From the NCBI RefSeq assembly GCF_946151065.1, contig NZ_CAMGZA010000001.1, positions 434,001-498,000 of the forward strand: a stretch of DNA of 64,000 bases, in the 5' to 3' direction. Below, piece after piece: positions 36,784 to 46,641 of this stretch (position 1 is the first letter of the stretch; each line of letters begins with the position of its first letter). This DNA comes from Microbacterium sp. Marseille-Q6965. GTDB taxonomy: Bacteria; Actinomycetota; Actinomycetes; Actinomycetales; Microbacteriaceae. The notes below the pieces were generated by a model. That model saw nothing but the letters and a program-made list of their open reading frames with translations. It did no database searches and was not told the DNA's origin. A program made the position numbers and the translations under genes.

Positions 36784-38241
36784 TTACGCGCCGGCGAGCT
36801 TCTCGCGCAGCGCGGCGAGAGCCTCGTCGTCGGCGAGCGTGCCGGAGCCGGTCGACTCAGAGCTGAAGCTCTGGCCGGCCGAGCCACCGAAGTCGTCGCC
36901 CGCGGCGGCCTCGGCCTCGAGGGCCTTGGCGACCTGCGCCTTGTGGGCCTCCCAGCGAGCCTGAGCGGCGGCGTACTCGTCCTCCCACTTCTGGCGGGCC
37001 TCGTCGAAGCCCTCCAGCCACTGGTTGGTCTCCGGGTCGAAGCCCTCGGGGTACTTGTACTCGCCGTTCTCGTCGTACTCGGTGGTCATGCCGTACAGCG
37101 CCGGGTCGAACTCGGTGCCGTTGGGGTCGACCATCTCGTTCGCCTGCTTGAGCGAGAGCGAGATGCGGCGGCGGTCGAGGTCGATGTCGATGACGCGGAC
37201 GAAGACCTCCTCGCCGACCGAGACGACCTGCTCAGCGAGCTCGACGTGCTTGTTCGACAGCTCCGAGATGTGCACGAGGCCCTCGATGCCGTCGGCGACG
37301 CGAACGAACGCACCGAACGGAACGAGCTTGGTGACCTTGCCCGGCGTGATCTGACCGATCGCGTGGGTGCGGGCGAAGACCTGCCACGGGTCCTCCTGCG
37401 TCGCCTTGAGCGACAGCGACACGCGCTCGCGGTCGAGGTCGACCTCGAGGATCTCGACGGTGACCTCCTGGCCCACCTCGACGACCTCGCTGGCGTGCTC
37501 GATGTGCTTCCACGACAGCTCCGAGACGTGCACGAGGCCGTCCACGCCGCCGAGGTCGACGAACGCACCGAAGTTGACGATCGACGAGACGACGCCCTTG
37601 CGGACCTGACCCTTGTGCAGGTTGTTGAGGAACTGCGTGCGGGTGGCCGACTGCGTCTCCTCGAGGAGGGCGCGGCGCGAGAGCACGACGTTGTTGCGGT
37701 TCTTGTCGAGCTCGAGGATCTTCGCCTCGATCTCCTGGCCGAGGTACGGCGTGAGGTCGCGGACGCGGCGCAGCTCGATGAGCGAGGCCGGCAGGAAGCC
37801 GCGCAGGCCGATGTCGACGATGAGGCCGCCCTTGACGACCTCGATGACGGTGCCGGTGACGACGCCGTCGTTCTCCTTGATCTTCTCCACGTCGCCCCAG
37901 GCGCGCTCGTACTGCGCGCGCTTCTTCGACAGGATCAGACGGCCTTCCTTGTCCTCCTTCTGGAGAACGAGCGCCTCGACGACGTCGCCGACGCTGACGA
38001 CCTCGTTGGGGTCGACGTCGTGCTTGATGGAGAGCTCACGCGAGGGGATGACGCCCTCGGTCTTGAAGCTCACGTCGAGCAGAACCTCGTCGCGGTCGAT
38101 CTTGACGATCGTGCCCTCGATGATGTCGCCGTCGTTGAAGGATTTGAGAGTCTTCTCGACCGCGGCCAGGAAGTCCTCAGCAGAGCCGATGTCGTTGATC
38201 GCGACCTGCTTGGTGGCCGGGGCGGTCGTTGCGTTAGTCAT
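36784..38241 (-). CDS. rpsA: 30S ribosomal protein S1
   Basis: 485-residue S1 with four S1 (OB-fold) RNA-binding repeats, starting near residues 35, 120, 208 and 293. Clear markers are VSSIVNFGAFVDLGGVDGLVHVSELSW and VTKLVPFGAFVRVADGIEGL. An acidic, Ala-rich actinobacterial tail follows residue 380 (ending EALAALREKLAGA). ATG 38241 (MTNATTAPATKQ) is chosen because the upstream extension is non-conserved. It helps unstructured mRNAs bind the ribosome. The defence island begins on its promoter side, 247 bases away. Confidence 0.97.
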   Translation of the reverse strand: MTNATTAPATKQVAINDIGSAEDFLAAVEKTLKSFNDGDIIEGTIVKIDRDEVLLDVSFKTEGVIPSRELSIKHDVDPNEVVSVGDVVEALVLQKEDKEGRLILSKKRAQYERAWGDVEKIKENDGVVTGTVIEVVKGGLIVDIGLRGFLPASLIELRRVRDLTPYLGQEIEAKILELDKNRNNVVLSRRALLEETQSATRTQFLNNLHKGQVRKGVVSSIVNFGAFVDLGGVDGLVHVSELSWKHIEHASEVVEVGQEVTVEILEVDLDRERVSLSLKATQEDPWQVFARTHAIGQITPGKVTKLVPFGAFVRVADGIEGLVHISELSNKHVELAEQVVSVGEEVFVRVIDIDLDRRRISLSLKQANEMVDPNGTEFDPALYGMTTEYDENGEYKYPEGFDPETNQWLEGFDEARQKWEDEYAAAQARWEAHKAQVAKALEAEAAAGDDFGGSAGQSFSSESTGSGTLADDEALAALREKLAGA

Positions 38242-38488
38242 GTAGTTGGTTTGCCTTATGGGGTTGAGGTCGGGCCTCGGATCGGGATCCCTCACGGACG
38301 TGCGGGACCGCGGATGAACCGAAGCGGTCTGGTTGGTTGTCGTACGTCACGCGGTGGGCCTGCCCGGCGAGCACGCCAGACCCCACGCACACGCGTGACA
38401 CTTCAGGTTACCAGAGGGAACGCGGGGGGTGGGGTGGGGTATTCCCGGCTCAACAGGCCACACTGGACCCAGCCACGGCCCCATGCAC

Positions 38489-40267
38489 TCAGGAAACCGC
38501 TCGACCCCCTGCCCTCAACCCATTCTGTGATTCCGCGACTCCCTGCGCGTGAGCGACAGGAGACGGGGGACGCGCGTCGCTAAGGCGCAACGCCAGTTCG
38601 TCAATCAGACTCGCCGAGCGGACATAGTCGCTGGGCTTTGCATTCGATTCGAGCCATGCCGGGAACTGCTGCTTCCCGCGCGGAGTGAAGTCGTAACGAT
38701 ATTCGCCGCCGCGCTTAGACTTCGACTTCAGCACTAGTTCCTCACCTGCGTCATCTACGAACCTCTGCATCAGCGAAGCCGGGAAGAGCCACTCGCTTTC
38801 CGCGTCTTCCTGATCATTCACGAAAGTTCGGTACTCGAGCACAGTCTCCTTCGCGAAATCGAATCTCTTTCGCATCAAGTCCCTGGCAGACCGCCCTTCC
38901 TGATCCGAGTCGAAAAGCGCAATGACAGCTTGGGGGGCCTCCGCTCGCAGGAGCACAGATTGCGCGACGACTGAGTGAGCACCTTTGCACGCGATGATCG
39001 CCAAGTCTGAAAGATCCTCAGACCGACCGAGGGAAGCCGCCGCAAGTTCAATGAACCGCTTGTCGCTCTCACCCTCGACGACTAGCAGCATGTTCGCGTC
39101 GGACGGAACCGAATGATATCGATCAAGCAGTTCCGGGACGACTGAGTCCACGAAAAGGCCGGAAAGCACGTCTGCGTGCCCAGCGTTCCCCAACGCGGAC
39201 CCAACCACTCTCGATACGCCGTCCTCAATGCCCTTCTCAAGCGCAACAACCTGCGCGTTTGCCGATCTCGAGACAATGTACGGGGAGTGCGATGTGACAA
39301 GCAAAGTTACGTCTTCTCGCTCTGCCAGTCGCTCGAGATCATCGCGCAGTGACTGTTGCGCCGCCGGGTGAAGAAAGGCTTCGGGCTCCTCGAGCGCAAA
39401 GATGATGGACTGCTTGCTGGCATCGCTCAGATAGCGGAGCAACGCAATCAGGACGCCACCAGCGACGCCGGTCCCTTTCGAAGCCAGATCGGTCTCAACC
39501 GAGTCTTCCAAACGGATGCGGATATTTGACAAGGTCTCTTCAAGCGACGTGACCGAGGGAACGAGCGCAATGCCCTTCACCTCCGGAAACAACCGCTTGC
39601 TGAGACTCAAAATCTTCTCGCGCATCGGCGCGAGGAGCCCCTCTTGTAAATGCTCAGCGTAGGCAGTCCGTGCGTGCTCGGAATTGCTGTACGCCTCGCC
39701 CAACTCCTCCCTCAGCACCGAGTGAAGGATCTCACGAAACTGGCCGACCAGTAGCATCTCAATGCTCTGGCCACTCTCGACTGAAACGAACCGCACCAGT
39801 TTGCGGAATTGGCGGAGCGCCCTCTCGTTTAGAGCGGCGTCGCCACGACGGTCGCCCACACCCTTCGCGGCGAAATACTCCTGACGGACAAGCCCAGTGG
39901 CGCGACTGCCACGGTAGGTGACGACAAGTCTCAACTCGTTGTTAGCCGCATACGTCGCGTTACCCACGCCGACAACGCTCTCTTCGTACTCATGAAGGTA
40001 GCGAAGCAGTGTGCGCTCCGGACTGCTGCGTGGTGCGATTTTGAAGGTCAGGGTGGTTCGGGGGTAGGCATATAACAGTTGACCTGGTACATCACGCTCT
40101 GCAACGAAGTCGTACGCAGGGTCGAGTGCCATTTTGAGAGCGCGCACAAGATTGGACTTGCCGCAATTGTTGGGGCCAACGAATGAGTTCATGCCACCCA
40201 CCAGGGGGACATCGATCCCATTCACAAACGATCGGAAGGACTTCACATCCAGTCGCACTAGCTTCAA
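38489..40267 (-). CDS. OLD-family ATPase/TOPRIM endonuclease
   Basis: 592-residue stand-alone (class 1) OLD-type protein. The N-terminal ABC-like ATPase has Walker A GPNNCGKSN (31-39), Walker B FALEEPEAFLHP (290-301) and His-switch TSHSPY (325-330). The C-terminal TOPRIM nuclease has LLVVEGESDKRFIE (Glu398/400) and LFDSDQEGR (Asp453, Asp455). Phage P2 Old and Gabija GajA are relatives; no GajB-type helicase follows, so this is not a complete Gabija pair. Base composition is visibly lower in G+C than its neighbours, suggesting transfer. It lies 85 bases downstream of hsdR, same strand. Confidence 0.9.
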   Translation of the reverse strand: MKLVRLDVKSFRSFVNGIDVPLVGGMNSFVGPNNCGKSNLVRALKMALDPAYDFVAERDVPGQLLYAYPRTTLTFKIAPRSSPERTLLRYLHEYEESVVGVGNATYAANNELRLVVTYRGSRATGLVRQEYFAAKGVGDRRGDAALNERALRQFRKLVRFVSVESGQSIEMLLVGQFREILHSVLREELGEAYSNSEHARTAYAEHLQEGLLAPMREKILSLSKRLFPEVKGIALVPSVTSLEETLSNIRIRLEDSVETDLASKGTGVAGGVLIALLRYLSDASKQSIIFALEEPEAFLHPAAQQSLRDDLERLAEREDVTLLVTSHSPYIVSRSANAQVVALEKGIEDGVSRVVGSALGNAGHADVLSGLFVDSVVPELLDRYHSVPSDANMLLVVEGESDKRFIELAAASLGRSEDLSDLAIIACKGAHSVVAQSVLLRAEAPQAVIALFDSDQEGRSARDLMRKRFDFAKETVLEYRTFVNDQEDAESEWLFPASLMQRFVDDAGEELVLKSKSKRGGEYRYDFTPRGKQQFPAWLESNAKPSDYVRSASLIDELALRLSDARPPSPVAHAQGVAESQNGLRAGGRAVS

Positions 40268-40352
40268 CGCGATCCCACTCCAGACATAGCTGCTGGCCTA
40301 TCCCGACTTGATGCACCGTGCGAGTGCCAGTAGCGGGTCGTCCGCCCGTGCC

Positions 40353-43300
40353 TCACGCCGCTTCACCCCGCGCCGCCTCGTAGAAGTACCGCAGCAGCGC
40401 CTTCTTTACCTGTGCTGTTGCGGGGTCTGTGCTGAAGAAGAAGTCCACCAGCTTGGCGTGGGACTCGTGCGTGTCCGTGACCGCGGCCGTGAGGGCGTCT
40501 TCAAAGTCGGGACTATCGGCGAACTGCGTCGGCGTGTTAGTCCGCGCCTGCGTGACGAGCTGCTTGTCGTCCAGCAGCGACTGCGTCACCTCCTGCAGCC
40601 AGGACTCGTTATGCGCGTCGGGATGGCCGAAGCGCTCGTTCAGCAGCTGCAGGACCTCGGCCAGCGCGACCATCTTCGGGTCCCGTGCTTCACCGCCACC
40701 GACGCCGACCGGCTTGAGCGCCTCCCCACCCGTGAGCGAGACATCGACCTTGCCCTCGTCGCGCAGCTGGAGCTTGGTCAGCTCGATGTCGGAGAAGTCG
40801 ATGCCGGGGATGAGCTGCTCGGTGCGCAGGTGAGGCGCAAGCAGGCGGAGATAGATGTGCTTCTTCGCGATGTCGATGTCGCCGTAGTCGAACACCTGGC
40901 TCATGAAGTCGTAGAGGCGGATGAACGAGCCGACGTCCTTGCGGAACAGCTCGAGGAGCTCGCGCTCGACCTTGTCGTCGCTGTCGACGGCTGCCTGCCA
41001 GCGGCCACGGAAGCGCTCCTTCGCCGGTCCCAGCACCGCGGCAAGCCTCGAGTTCACCTTCGAGCCCGCGCCGACGCCCTCAGTGAGCATGACGTTGACC
41101 GTCTGCTCGACCTCGTCCTGCGTATAGATGCCGGCGGTATCGAGCTTGGACAGCAGGTCGTGCACGAGGTTCGGGTCGGTCGTCTCCTCGACGTGCGCGC
41201 CGACAAAATAGGGCTCGAACGCAGCCTGGATCTCGCTCGGGTCGTTCACGAAATCGACGACTTGCGTCATCGACGCATCCTTGACGACGCCATGACGCGT
41301 GACGTGCGTGCGATTGAGTCGCGAGAGCGTCTGCACCGCGGTAATTCCCGAGAGCTGCTTGTCCACGTACATCGCGCAGAGCAGCGGCTGATCGAAGCCG
41401 GTCTGGAACTTGTTCGCGACGATCATCACCCGGCAGTTCTCGTCGCGGAACGCCTCGCGCAGATCGCCAGCGCCGGGGTTCATCGATGCCTCGGTGAACT
41501 CGTCCGGGCCCGATTCCTCGTCGACGACGGATCCGCTGAACGCCACGAGCGTCTTGTAGCCGAGGCCCTTCTTCGCGATGTAGTCGTCGATCGCCAGCTT
41601 GTACCGGACAGCGGCCTTGCGCGACGGCGCGACGACCATCGCCTTCGCCTCGCCTTCGAGCAGGTGGGCGACGTTGCGGGAGAAGTGCTCGACGATGACG
41701 GCGGCCTTCTGCGAGATGGTCTGCGGGTTCACCCGCACCCATTGCATGATCTCCTTCGCCGCGCGCGCCTGGTCGACCTCGTGATCGAGCGCGCCCGCGG
41801 CCTTCTCCCCCAGCTCGAAGATCATCTTGAACGAGTGGTAGCCGCGCAGCACGTCGATGATGAAGCCCTCTTCGATCGCCTGCTTCATCGTGTACAGGTG
41901 GAAGGGCTCGGGCTTGTCGCCGCCGTCGGGTACCCGTCCGAACAATTCGAGGGTCTTGGACTTGGGCGTGGCCGTGAAGGCCAAGAACGAGATGTTCTCG
42001 CTATTGGCGCGCTCGCTCATCTCGGCCGCGAGTACCGCCTCGATGTCGATCTCGCCGCCGTCCTCGAGCTCCTTCGCCTCGTCGGCACTCAGGACGGCCT
42101 TGAGCTTCGCAGCCACCTGGCCCGACTGCGACGAGTGGGCTTCGTCGGCGATGACGGCGAACCGCTTGCCCTTGAGCCCCTTGTTCTTGCGGACCTCTTC
42201 GAGCACGAACGGGAACGTCTGGATCGTCACGACGATGATCAGCTTCCCCGTCGCGAGCGCCTGCGCCAGCACGCCCGATTTCGACGTGCCGGCCGCCCGG
42301 GTCGTCTTCTCGTCGACGGTGACGACGATGTCCTGCTTGTCGAGCTGACGCACCGCTTCCTGTAGCTGAGCGTCGAGCACGGTGCGGTCGGTGACGACGA
42401 TGACCGAGTCGAAGACCTTCTGGTTGTCGACCTGCAGGCGTGCCATGCGGTGCGCGGTCCAGGCGATGGAGTCGGTCTTGCCGGATCCGGCGGAGTGCTG
42501 GATGAGGTAGCGCTTGCCGACACCCTCGGAGGCGACGGCGGAGCCGAGCTTCTCGACGGCCTCCCACTGGTGGAACCGGGGGAAGCGCAGGCTCGCCGTC
42601 TTCGTGGTCTTGCCGGTCTTGGGATCGATGCGGCTCTCGTGCTTCACGTACATGAAGCGGCCGAGGATCGCGAGGAGCGCGTCCTTCTGGAACACGCGCT
42701 CCCAGAGGTACCAGGTCTTCCAGCCGTCGGGGTTCAGCGGGTTGCCGGCGCCGCCGTCCTCGGTGCCGCGGTTGAACGGGAGGAAGTGCGTGCGCTCGCC
42801 GTCGAGCTTGGTGGTCATCCAGACCTCGTCCTCGGAGACGGCGAAGTGCACGAGCGCGCGCGTGCCGAAACCGAGCAAGGCGTGGGCCGCGCCGTTCTTC
42901 TCCTTGGGCAGGCGGTCGCGCTTGTACTGGTTCTTCGCGTTCTCGATGGACTGGGTGTTCTCGGTCTTCAACTCGGCGGTGGCGACCGGCAGCCCGTTGA
43001 CGAAGAACACGAGGTCGATCGAGCGGTTGTCGCCGGGCGCGTAGTGCACCTGCCGGACCACGCGCAGCCGCATGGCCTCGTACTTCTCGAGAGCGGCCGC
43101 GTTCAGCGTGGTCTCGGGCTTGAACTGCGCCATCTGCAGCTGGCCGGAGTTCAGGAACTTGAACCCGTTGCGCAGCACGTTGAGCGTGCCGCCGCCGGCC
43201 GTCATCGGCTTGTCCAGCTCGGCTGCAAGCCGATCGAGCAGCTGCGCCATCTGCTTCTCGACGTCCTTCGACTCGGGCTTGATCACCCGAGCCAGCGCGT

Positions 43301-43454
43301 CAGGGTTCGCGGCCTCGAGCCAGGCGAAGACGTCCTCGGGGTAGAGCGCGCGGGTGCGGTCATAGCCCTTGTCGTCGCGCGAGTAGAGCCAGCCGCGCTC
43401 CTCGAGGTACTCGCAGATCTCACGCTCGTACTCGATCTCGTTGTGCTGTGCCAT
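40353..43454 (-). CDS. hsdR: Type I restriction enzyme, R (HsdR) subunit
   Basis: 1033-residue motor and nuclease subunit. An N-terminal PD-(D/E)XK site has Asp148 (SIDLVFFVNG) and ELK at about 162-164 (ATAELKTE). SF2 helicase Walker A is HSAGSGKTDS, motif II is ADEAHSSQ, motif III is FTATP, and motif VI-like LSRLNRTH follows. A helical C-terminal domain contacts the methylase. It translocates DNA and cuts far from the unmethylated recognition site. ATG 43454 shares TGATG with the hsdS stop and has GGAAGG upstream; the GTG three bases earlier is the alternative. All catalytic motifs are intact. Confidence 0.96.
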   Translation of the reverse strand: MAQHNEIEYEREICEYLEERGWLYSRDDKGYDRTRALYPEDVFAWLEAANPDALARVIKPESKDVEKQMAQLLDRLAAELDKPMTAGGGTLNVLRNGFKFLNSGQLQMAQFKPETTLNAAALEKYEAMRLRVVRQVHYAPGDNRSIDLVFFVNGLPVATAELKTENTQSIENAKNQYKRDRLPKEKNGAAHALLGFGTRALVHFAVSEDEVWMTTKLDGERTHFLPFNRGTEDGGAGNPLNPDGWKTWYLWERVFQKDALLAILGRFMYVKHESRIDPKTGKTTKTASLRFPRFHQWEAVEKLGSAVASEGVGKRYLIQHSAGSGKTDSIAWTAHRMARLQVDNQKVFDSVIVVTDRTVLDAQLQEAVRQLDKQDIVVTVDEKTTRAAGTSKSGVLAQALATGKLIIVVTIQTFPFVLEEVRKNKGLKGKRFAVIADEAHSSQSGQVAAKLKAVLSADEAKELEDGGEIDIEAVLAAEMSERANSENISFLAFTATPKSKTLELFGRVPDGGDKPEPFHLYTMKQAIEEGFIIDVLRGYHSFKMIFELGEKAAGALDHEVDQARAAKEIMQWVRVNPQTISQKAAVIVEHFSRNVAHLLEGEAKAMVVAPSRKAAVRYKLAIDDYIAKKGLGYKTLVAFSGSVVDEESGPDEFTEASMNPGAGDLREAFRDENCRVMIVANKFQTGFDQPLLCAMYVDKQLSGITAVQTLSRLNRTHVTRHGVVKDASMTQVVDFVNDPSEIQAAFEPYFVGAHVEETTDPNLVHDLLSKLDTAGIYTQDEVEQTVNVMLTEGVGAGSKVNSRLAAVLGPAKERFRGRWQAAVDSDDKVERELLELFRKDVGSFIRLYDFMSQVFDYGDIDIAKKHIYLRLLAPHLRTEQLIPGIDFSDIELTKLQLRDEGKVDVSLTGGEALKPVGVGGGEARDPKMVALAEVLQLLNERFGHPDAHNESWLQEVTQSLLDDKQLVTQARTNTPTQFADSPDFEDALTAAVTDTHESHAKLVDFFFSTDPATAQVKKALLRYFYEAARGEAA

Positions 43455-44749
43455 CACGCCGCCTTCCGCACGTCGATCTGCCCGGTCACCGCGGCCGTGA
43501 TCAGCGCCGCCCGACGCTCCTGCGAGAGCTCGATGAGACGCTCAGACTTCTGGATGAGGGTGTCGATTCGGGCGGTCTGCTCGTCGATCCAGTCGACCGC
43601 TGCCCGCTGCACCGTCTCCGACGGCACCGGAATCTCCATCGCCATCATGTTCTTGTCACTCAAGGACGGTACCGCTCCCGGATTCACGAGGTAGTCGAAC
43701 GCGATAGTTGCCATCGCGTGGTGGAGAAAGCGCCCGACGAGATCGGAGCGAGGCATGAACCCCGCCATGTTGTTGTCCAGACAACTGGCTGTGGCGAGCG
43801 TACGCACGCGCCCCAGCATTAGTGCGGCACCGACCTTCGCATAAACCACCGTCCCCGCAGGGAACACGGTGGCTCGAAGCGCTGCAGCGGTCTCGCGACT
43901 CACGTAGTCATCCGCGACCGAAAGCAACCCCTCGCTGTCAGCAGCGGCGAGGTGCTTCACCTTGAAGAATGGGAGCTCGAGGTCGGTGCGCCCCTGAAGG
44001 TGCGGAGGAAATCCTGAACCCGCCTTACTGTCTCCGAGCCTACGAAGCGGCACGAGTCGCCAGTCGTCAGGGAGATCGGGGAAGAAACGAGACGTGGTGC
44101 GTCTCCGCGATCCCGGCAGAAAAGTTCCCGTCACGCCACTTCGTACCGCCGACACGCGACGCTCGCGGAGGGTGGCGATGAGGCGCTGCTGCTTGGCGAT
44201 CAGGGTGTCGATCTGCGCGGTCTCGCGGTCGAGGTAGTCCGCGATCGCCCGCTGCTCCCCTGGGCTCGGCAGGAGCACAGGCAACCGCGCCACGTCGGCG
44301 AACTTCAGGCTCTGCCTCACGCCGCCCCCGAGACCGTAAAACACCTTCGACAGATCCCAGGCGCGCATCACGTAGGCAAAGAATCGCGGCTCAACATCCT
44401 TCGGCCGCACGGCTACGTACGCGGACGTGATGATGCCTCGCTCAGCGACAAGAGCCGAACGCAGGCTTCGCTTGTCATTCTGAAGGTCGGTAAACCTAAA
44501 CACGACGTCATCACGGTCGACAATCTGGTAAGTCTCGAACGACTCGGGCAACAGACCGTCCGACGTAGTGATGTCTTTGCGGACGATGCGACCGTAGCTC
44601 AGCGACAGCAGATTCGACTCGATCATGGCTGTGTTTCGAACCTGCTTCGGAAACGCAACCGCGCGCATTGGCGAAACCCTCCAATGCTCCGGAATCTCGC
44701 GGAGCCAGGGGATGTCACTTGGCCGCATCCCTGCGTACTTGCGAGTCAC
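43454..44749 (-). CDS. hsdS: Type I restriction-modification specificity (HsdS) subunit
   Basis: 431-residue specificity subunit with two target-recognition domains, each opening with a W-R-V/L-x-P-type start (EHWRVSPMRAVAF; DDWRLVPLRRLGD). Each ends in a homologous coiled-coil repeat: DRETAQIDTLIAKQQRLIATL and DEQTARIDTLIQKSERLIEL. The half-sites therefore form a bipartite target that cannot be read from the sequence. GTG 44749 overlaps the hsdM stop by GTGA and is preceded by GGAGGTGGAGG. The DNA here is less GC-rich than the flanking subunit genes, as is usual for variable TRDs. Confidence 0.94.
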   Translation of the reverse strand: MTRKYAGMRPSDIPWLREIPEHWRVSPMRAVAFPKQVRNTAMIESNLLSLSYGRIVRKDITTSDGLLPESFETYQIVDRDDVVFRFTDLQNDKRSLRSALVAERGIITSAYVAVRPKDVEPRFFAYVMRAWDLSKVFYGLGGGVRQSLKFADVARLPVLLPSPGEQRAIADYLDRETAQIDTLIAKQQRLIATLRERRVSAVRSGVTGTFLPGSRRRTTSRFFPDLPDDWRLVPLRRLGDSKAGSGFPPHLQGRTDLELPFFKVKHLAAADSEGLLSVADDYVSRETAAALRATVFPAGTVVYAKVGAALMLGRVRTLATASCLDNNMAGFMPRSDLVGRFLHHAMATIAFDYLVNPGAVPSLSDKNMMAMEIPVPSETVQRAAVDWIDEQTARIDTLIQKSERLIELSQERRAALITAAVTGQIDVRKAA

Positions 44750-46497
44750 GCCTCCACCTCCCGCAGGAGCTCGAGGATCTCCGCAATCTGCTGCTCGAGG
44801 TCGCGGTCGATCTCCTCGAGCGGGCGCGGCGGTGTGTAGGTGTAGAAGATCCGCGTGAAGGGGATCTCGTAGCCGACCTTTGTCTTCGCTGTGTCGACCC
44901 ACGCGTCCGGGACGTGCGGGGCGATCTCCGCGGCGAAGTATGCGGCGATGGTCGCGTCGCGGCCCGCGTCTCCGCGTGTGTTGCCGCCGTAGGTGAAGGG
45001 CACGTTCTCGGTGTCGCGCTTCTTCGCATCGGGCTTGGGCTTGCCCTTGCGGTCGCGCACCACCTCGCCGTTCTCGTCGAGCAGCGGGCGCTCGACGGTG
45101 ATGGTCCAGTACCCGAACTCATCGGTGCGGAGGATCTTCGACTTCTCGCCGTCTTCGAAGGCGTCGTAGAGCTTCACGATCTCGTCGCGCTGCTCGGCGC
45201 TGATTTCGCGGCGCTTCGATCCCATGCCCTTGCGCATCTTGACCCACATGCTCGTGGCGTCGATGAGCTGCACCTTGCCCTCGCGCTCGGGCTTCTTCTG
45301 GTTGTCGAGGATCCAGATGTAAGTGGCGATGCCGGTGTTGAAGAACATGTCGGTCGGCAGCGCGACGATCGCGTCGACGAGGTCGTTCTCGAGCAGCCAG
45401 CGCCGGATCTCGCTCGGCCCGGACTCTGCCGCGCCGGTGAAGAGCGGCGATCCGTTGAGGACGATGCCGGCCCGTCCCCCGCCTTCGTGCCTCGGGCGCA
45501 TCTTGTGCGCCAGGTGCGTGAGGAACAGCATCTGCCCGTCGCTGATCGGCGGGAGGCCGGGCGCGAAGCGGCCGGCGGCGCCGGTCTTCGCGCGCTCGGC
45601 CTTGACCGCGGCCTCGCTCGCCTTCCAGTCCACGCCGTAGGGCGGGTTGGACATGCAGAAGTCGAAGGTGCGGTCGTAGAACTTATCGTCGGCGAGGGTG
45701 TCGCCGAGGCGGATGTTGTCGACGTCCTGCCCCTTGCCGATCATGTCGCTCTTGCAGATCGCGTAGGACTGGTCGTTGATCTCTTGCCCATACAGCCGTA
45801 GGCGTGCGTTCGGATTGCGCTCGTACAGGCGCTCCTCGGCGACGCTGAGCATCCCTCCGGTGCCGGCCGTGGGGTCGTAGATCGAGCGGACGACGCCCGG
45901 CTCCATGAGCGCGTCGCTCTCCTCCGCGAAGAGCAGGTCGACCATGAGTCGGATCGCGTCGCGCGGGGTGTAGTGCTCGCCGGCCTCCTCGTTGCTGGCT
46001 TCGGCGAACTTGTAGATGAGGTGCTCGTACAGGTCGCCCATCGCGGCGTTCGGCACGGCGTCGGGGTGCAGGTCGATCTCTGCGAACTTCGACACCACGA
46101 GGTAGAGCCGGTTCTTCTCGGCGAGCTTGTCGATCACCTGCTCGAAGCCGAAGCGCTCGAACACGTCGATGTTCGCGGAGAACCCGGCGACGTAGTCGAT
46201 GAGGTTCGCGCGCAACCCCTCCGGGTCCTGCAGCAAGCGCGCGAAGTCGTACTGGCCCGTGTTGTAGAAGGCGAGCCCCGTCTTGCGCTTCACCTGCGCG
46301 TCGAGCACGCCACCCTCGAACTTCGCTGCCAGCTCACGCATCGTCTCACGCTGGCCGTCCATCATGCAGTCCAGCCGCCGCAGGATCGTGAACGGCAGGA
46401 TGATCCCGCCGTACTGGTTCGGCTTGTAGACCCCACGCAGCTGGTCCGCGATCGACCAGACGAAGCTTCCCAGGTTGCTCAACGTTCTCCCACTCAT
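44746..46497 (-). CDS. hsdM: Type I restriction-modification methyltransferase (HsdM)
   Basis: 583-residue N6-adenine methyltransferase. An N-terminal HsdM helical domain (LSNLGSFVWSIADQLRG) is followed by the SAM-binding motif DPTAGTGGML (208-217) and catalytic NPPYGVDW (284-291). An insertion at residues 385-500 carries charged sequence. It protects host DNA by methylating both half-sites with HsdS. ATG 46497 has only a weak ribosome site. It is first of hsdM-hsdS-hsdR, all overlapping by four or fewer bases. Confidence 0.96.
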   Translation of the reverse strand: MSGRTLSNLGSFVWSIADQLRGVYKPNQYGGIILPFTILRRLDCMMDGQRETMRELAAKFEGGVLDAQVKRKTGLAFYNTGQYDFARLLQDPEGLRANLIDYVAGFSANIDVFERFGFEQVIDKLAEKNRLYLVVSKFAEIDLHPDAVPNAAMGDLYEHLIYKFAEASNEEAGEHYTPRDAIRLMVDLLFAEESDALMEPGVVRSIYDPTAGTGGMLSVAEERLYERNPNARLRLYGQEINDQSYAICKSDMIGKGQDVDNIRLGDTLADDKFYDRTFDFCMSNPPYGVDWKASEAAVKAERAKTGAAGRFAPGLPPISDGQMLFLTHLAHKMRPRHEGGGRAGIVLNGSPLFTGAAESGPSEIRRWLLENDLVDAIVALPTDMFFNTGIATYIWILDNQKKPEREGKVQLIDATSMWVKMRKGMGSKRREISAEQRDEIVKLYDAFEDGEKSKILRTDEFGYWTITVERPLLDENGEVVRDRKGKPKPDAKKRDTENVPFTYGGNTRGDAGRDATIAAYFAAEIAPHVPDAWVDTAKTKVGYEIPFTRIFYTYTPPRPLEEIDRDLEQQIAEILELLREVEA

Positions 46498-46641
46498 CCC
46501 ACATCCGCCGCACCCGCGGCCTTCCTACACACCGGTATCGACGCAGACTCTTCACTCTCGCACGATCGCCCATCCGGGGAGCGCATGCTGGGTGCGACCG
46601 CCCGTTCTGCACCGGCACTCCTCGCGTGCAGTTCGCGAGCC

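Noticed and set aside
38489..40267. Complete Gabija system
   Set aside because: The OLD-type protein resembles GajA in domain order, but no UvrD-like GajB gene lies on either side; the neighbours are rpsA and hsdR.
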